Below, one piece after another: positions 5,372 through 5,426 of a DNA stretch of 5,426 nucleotides. The notes under the pieces were generated by a model, which was not told the DNA's origin, searched no databases, and saw nothing but the letters and a program-made list of their open reading frames with translations. The stretch covers positions 1-5,426 of the forward strand of contig JAEDMB010000125.1 of NCBI GenBank assembly GCA_016303235.1. Reading direction: 5' to 3'. The DNA is from Oscillospiraceae bacterium. Its GTDB lineage: Bacteria > Bacillota > Clostridia > Oscillospirales > Ruminococcaceae. Numbering within the stretch: the first letter of the stretch is position 1; every line of letters starts with the position of its first letter. Made by a program: the position numbers and the translations under genes.

Positions 5372-5426
5372 ATGACAGGTTCAGGAACTAAGACAGACCC
5401 ATATATTGTTATGGATTATATGGATT
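5372..5426 (+). CDS. N-terminus of a probable phage structural protein, cut by the window end
   Basis: Only 18 complete codons are visible, starting MTGSGTKTDPYIVMDYMD. The GSGTxxDPYIV opening recalls the G-x-G-T-x-x-D-P-Y-x-I motif at the start of repeat units or parallel beta-helix regions in phage tail or receptor-binding proteins and in some secreted proteins of Gram-positive bacteria. It has a perfect AGGAGG ribosome binding site overlapping the previous stop codon, so it is almost certainly a real gene in the same operon as the BppU-like gene. Too little is present to assign a function firmly; a tail-associated role follows mainly from its neighbour. Confidence 0.6.
   Translation, partial: MTGSGTKTDPYIVMDYMD

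Overview
The window is AT-rich Gram-positive sequence with strong AGGAGG-type ribosome binding sites. Its gene content (c-di-AMP receptor DarA, RicT/YaaT, a YaaO-type decarboxylase, DNA polymerase III delta') points to a Bacillota genome. I would guess a clostridial, Ruminococcus-like gut anaerobe, but that placement is inference from style and not a database result.

Positions 1-4514 hold six tightly packed genes, all on the minus strand, so they are transcribed from right to left. In transcription order they are a small sigma-region-4-like DNA-binding protein, a PLP-dependent Orn/Lys/Arg decarboxylase-family protein (YaaO-like), the c-di-AMP receptor DarA, DNA polymerase III delta' (HolB), RicT (PSP1 domain) and the epoxyqueuosine reductase QueH. 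Gaps between genes run from 1 to 32 bases, and several ribosome binding sites overlap the end of the preceding gene. This looks like one operon. It is a shortened form of the Bacillus subtilis yaaO-tmk-darA-yaaR-holB-ricT-yabA order, without tmk, yaaR and yabA. A perfect 8-bp inverted repeat at the left edge overlaps the queH stop codon and may be the terminator stem.

The operon has an unusually good promoter: TTGACA, 17 bp, TATAAT at 4572-4544 on the minus strand. Immediately downstream lies AAGAACAAAAGTTCTT (4521-4536), which contains the GAAC-N4-GTTC core of Gram-positive LexA boxes. The most interesting hypothesis in the window is therefore SOS-type repression of this housekeeping operon. 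The same repeat could instead be a stabilising hairpin at the 5' end of the mRNA.

From 4751 rightward on the plus strand the content changes to phage-like structural genes. A 203-residue protein has a BppU-like beta domain, a coiled coil and a short C-terminal motif common in tail and baseplate proteins. It is followed by the first 18 codons of a second gene with a GSGTxxDPYIV start. The leader of the first of these genes can fold in two mutually exclusive ways, one of which covers its ribosome binding site. No integrase, attachment site, reverse transcriptase or other mobile-element hallmark is visible, so a prophage, phage remnant or tailocin cannot be distinguished here. I found no CRISPR array, RNA gene or insertion sequence, and no clearly new system inside the window.
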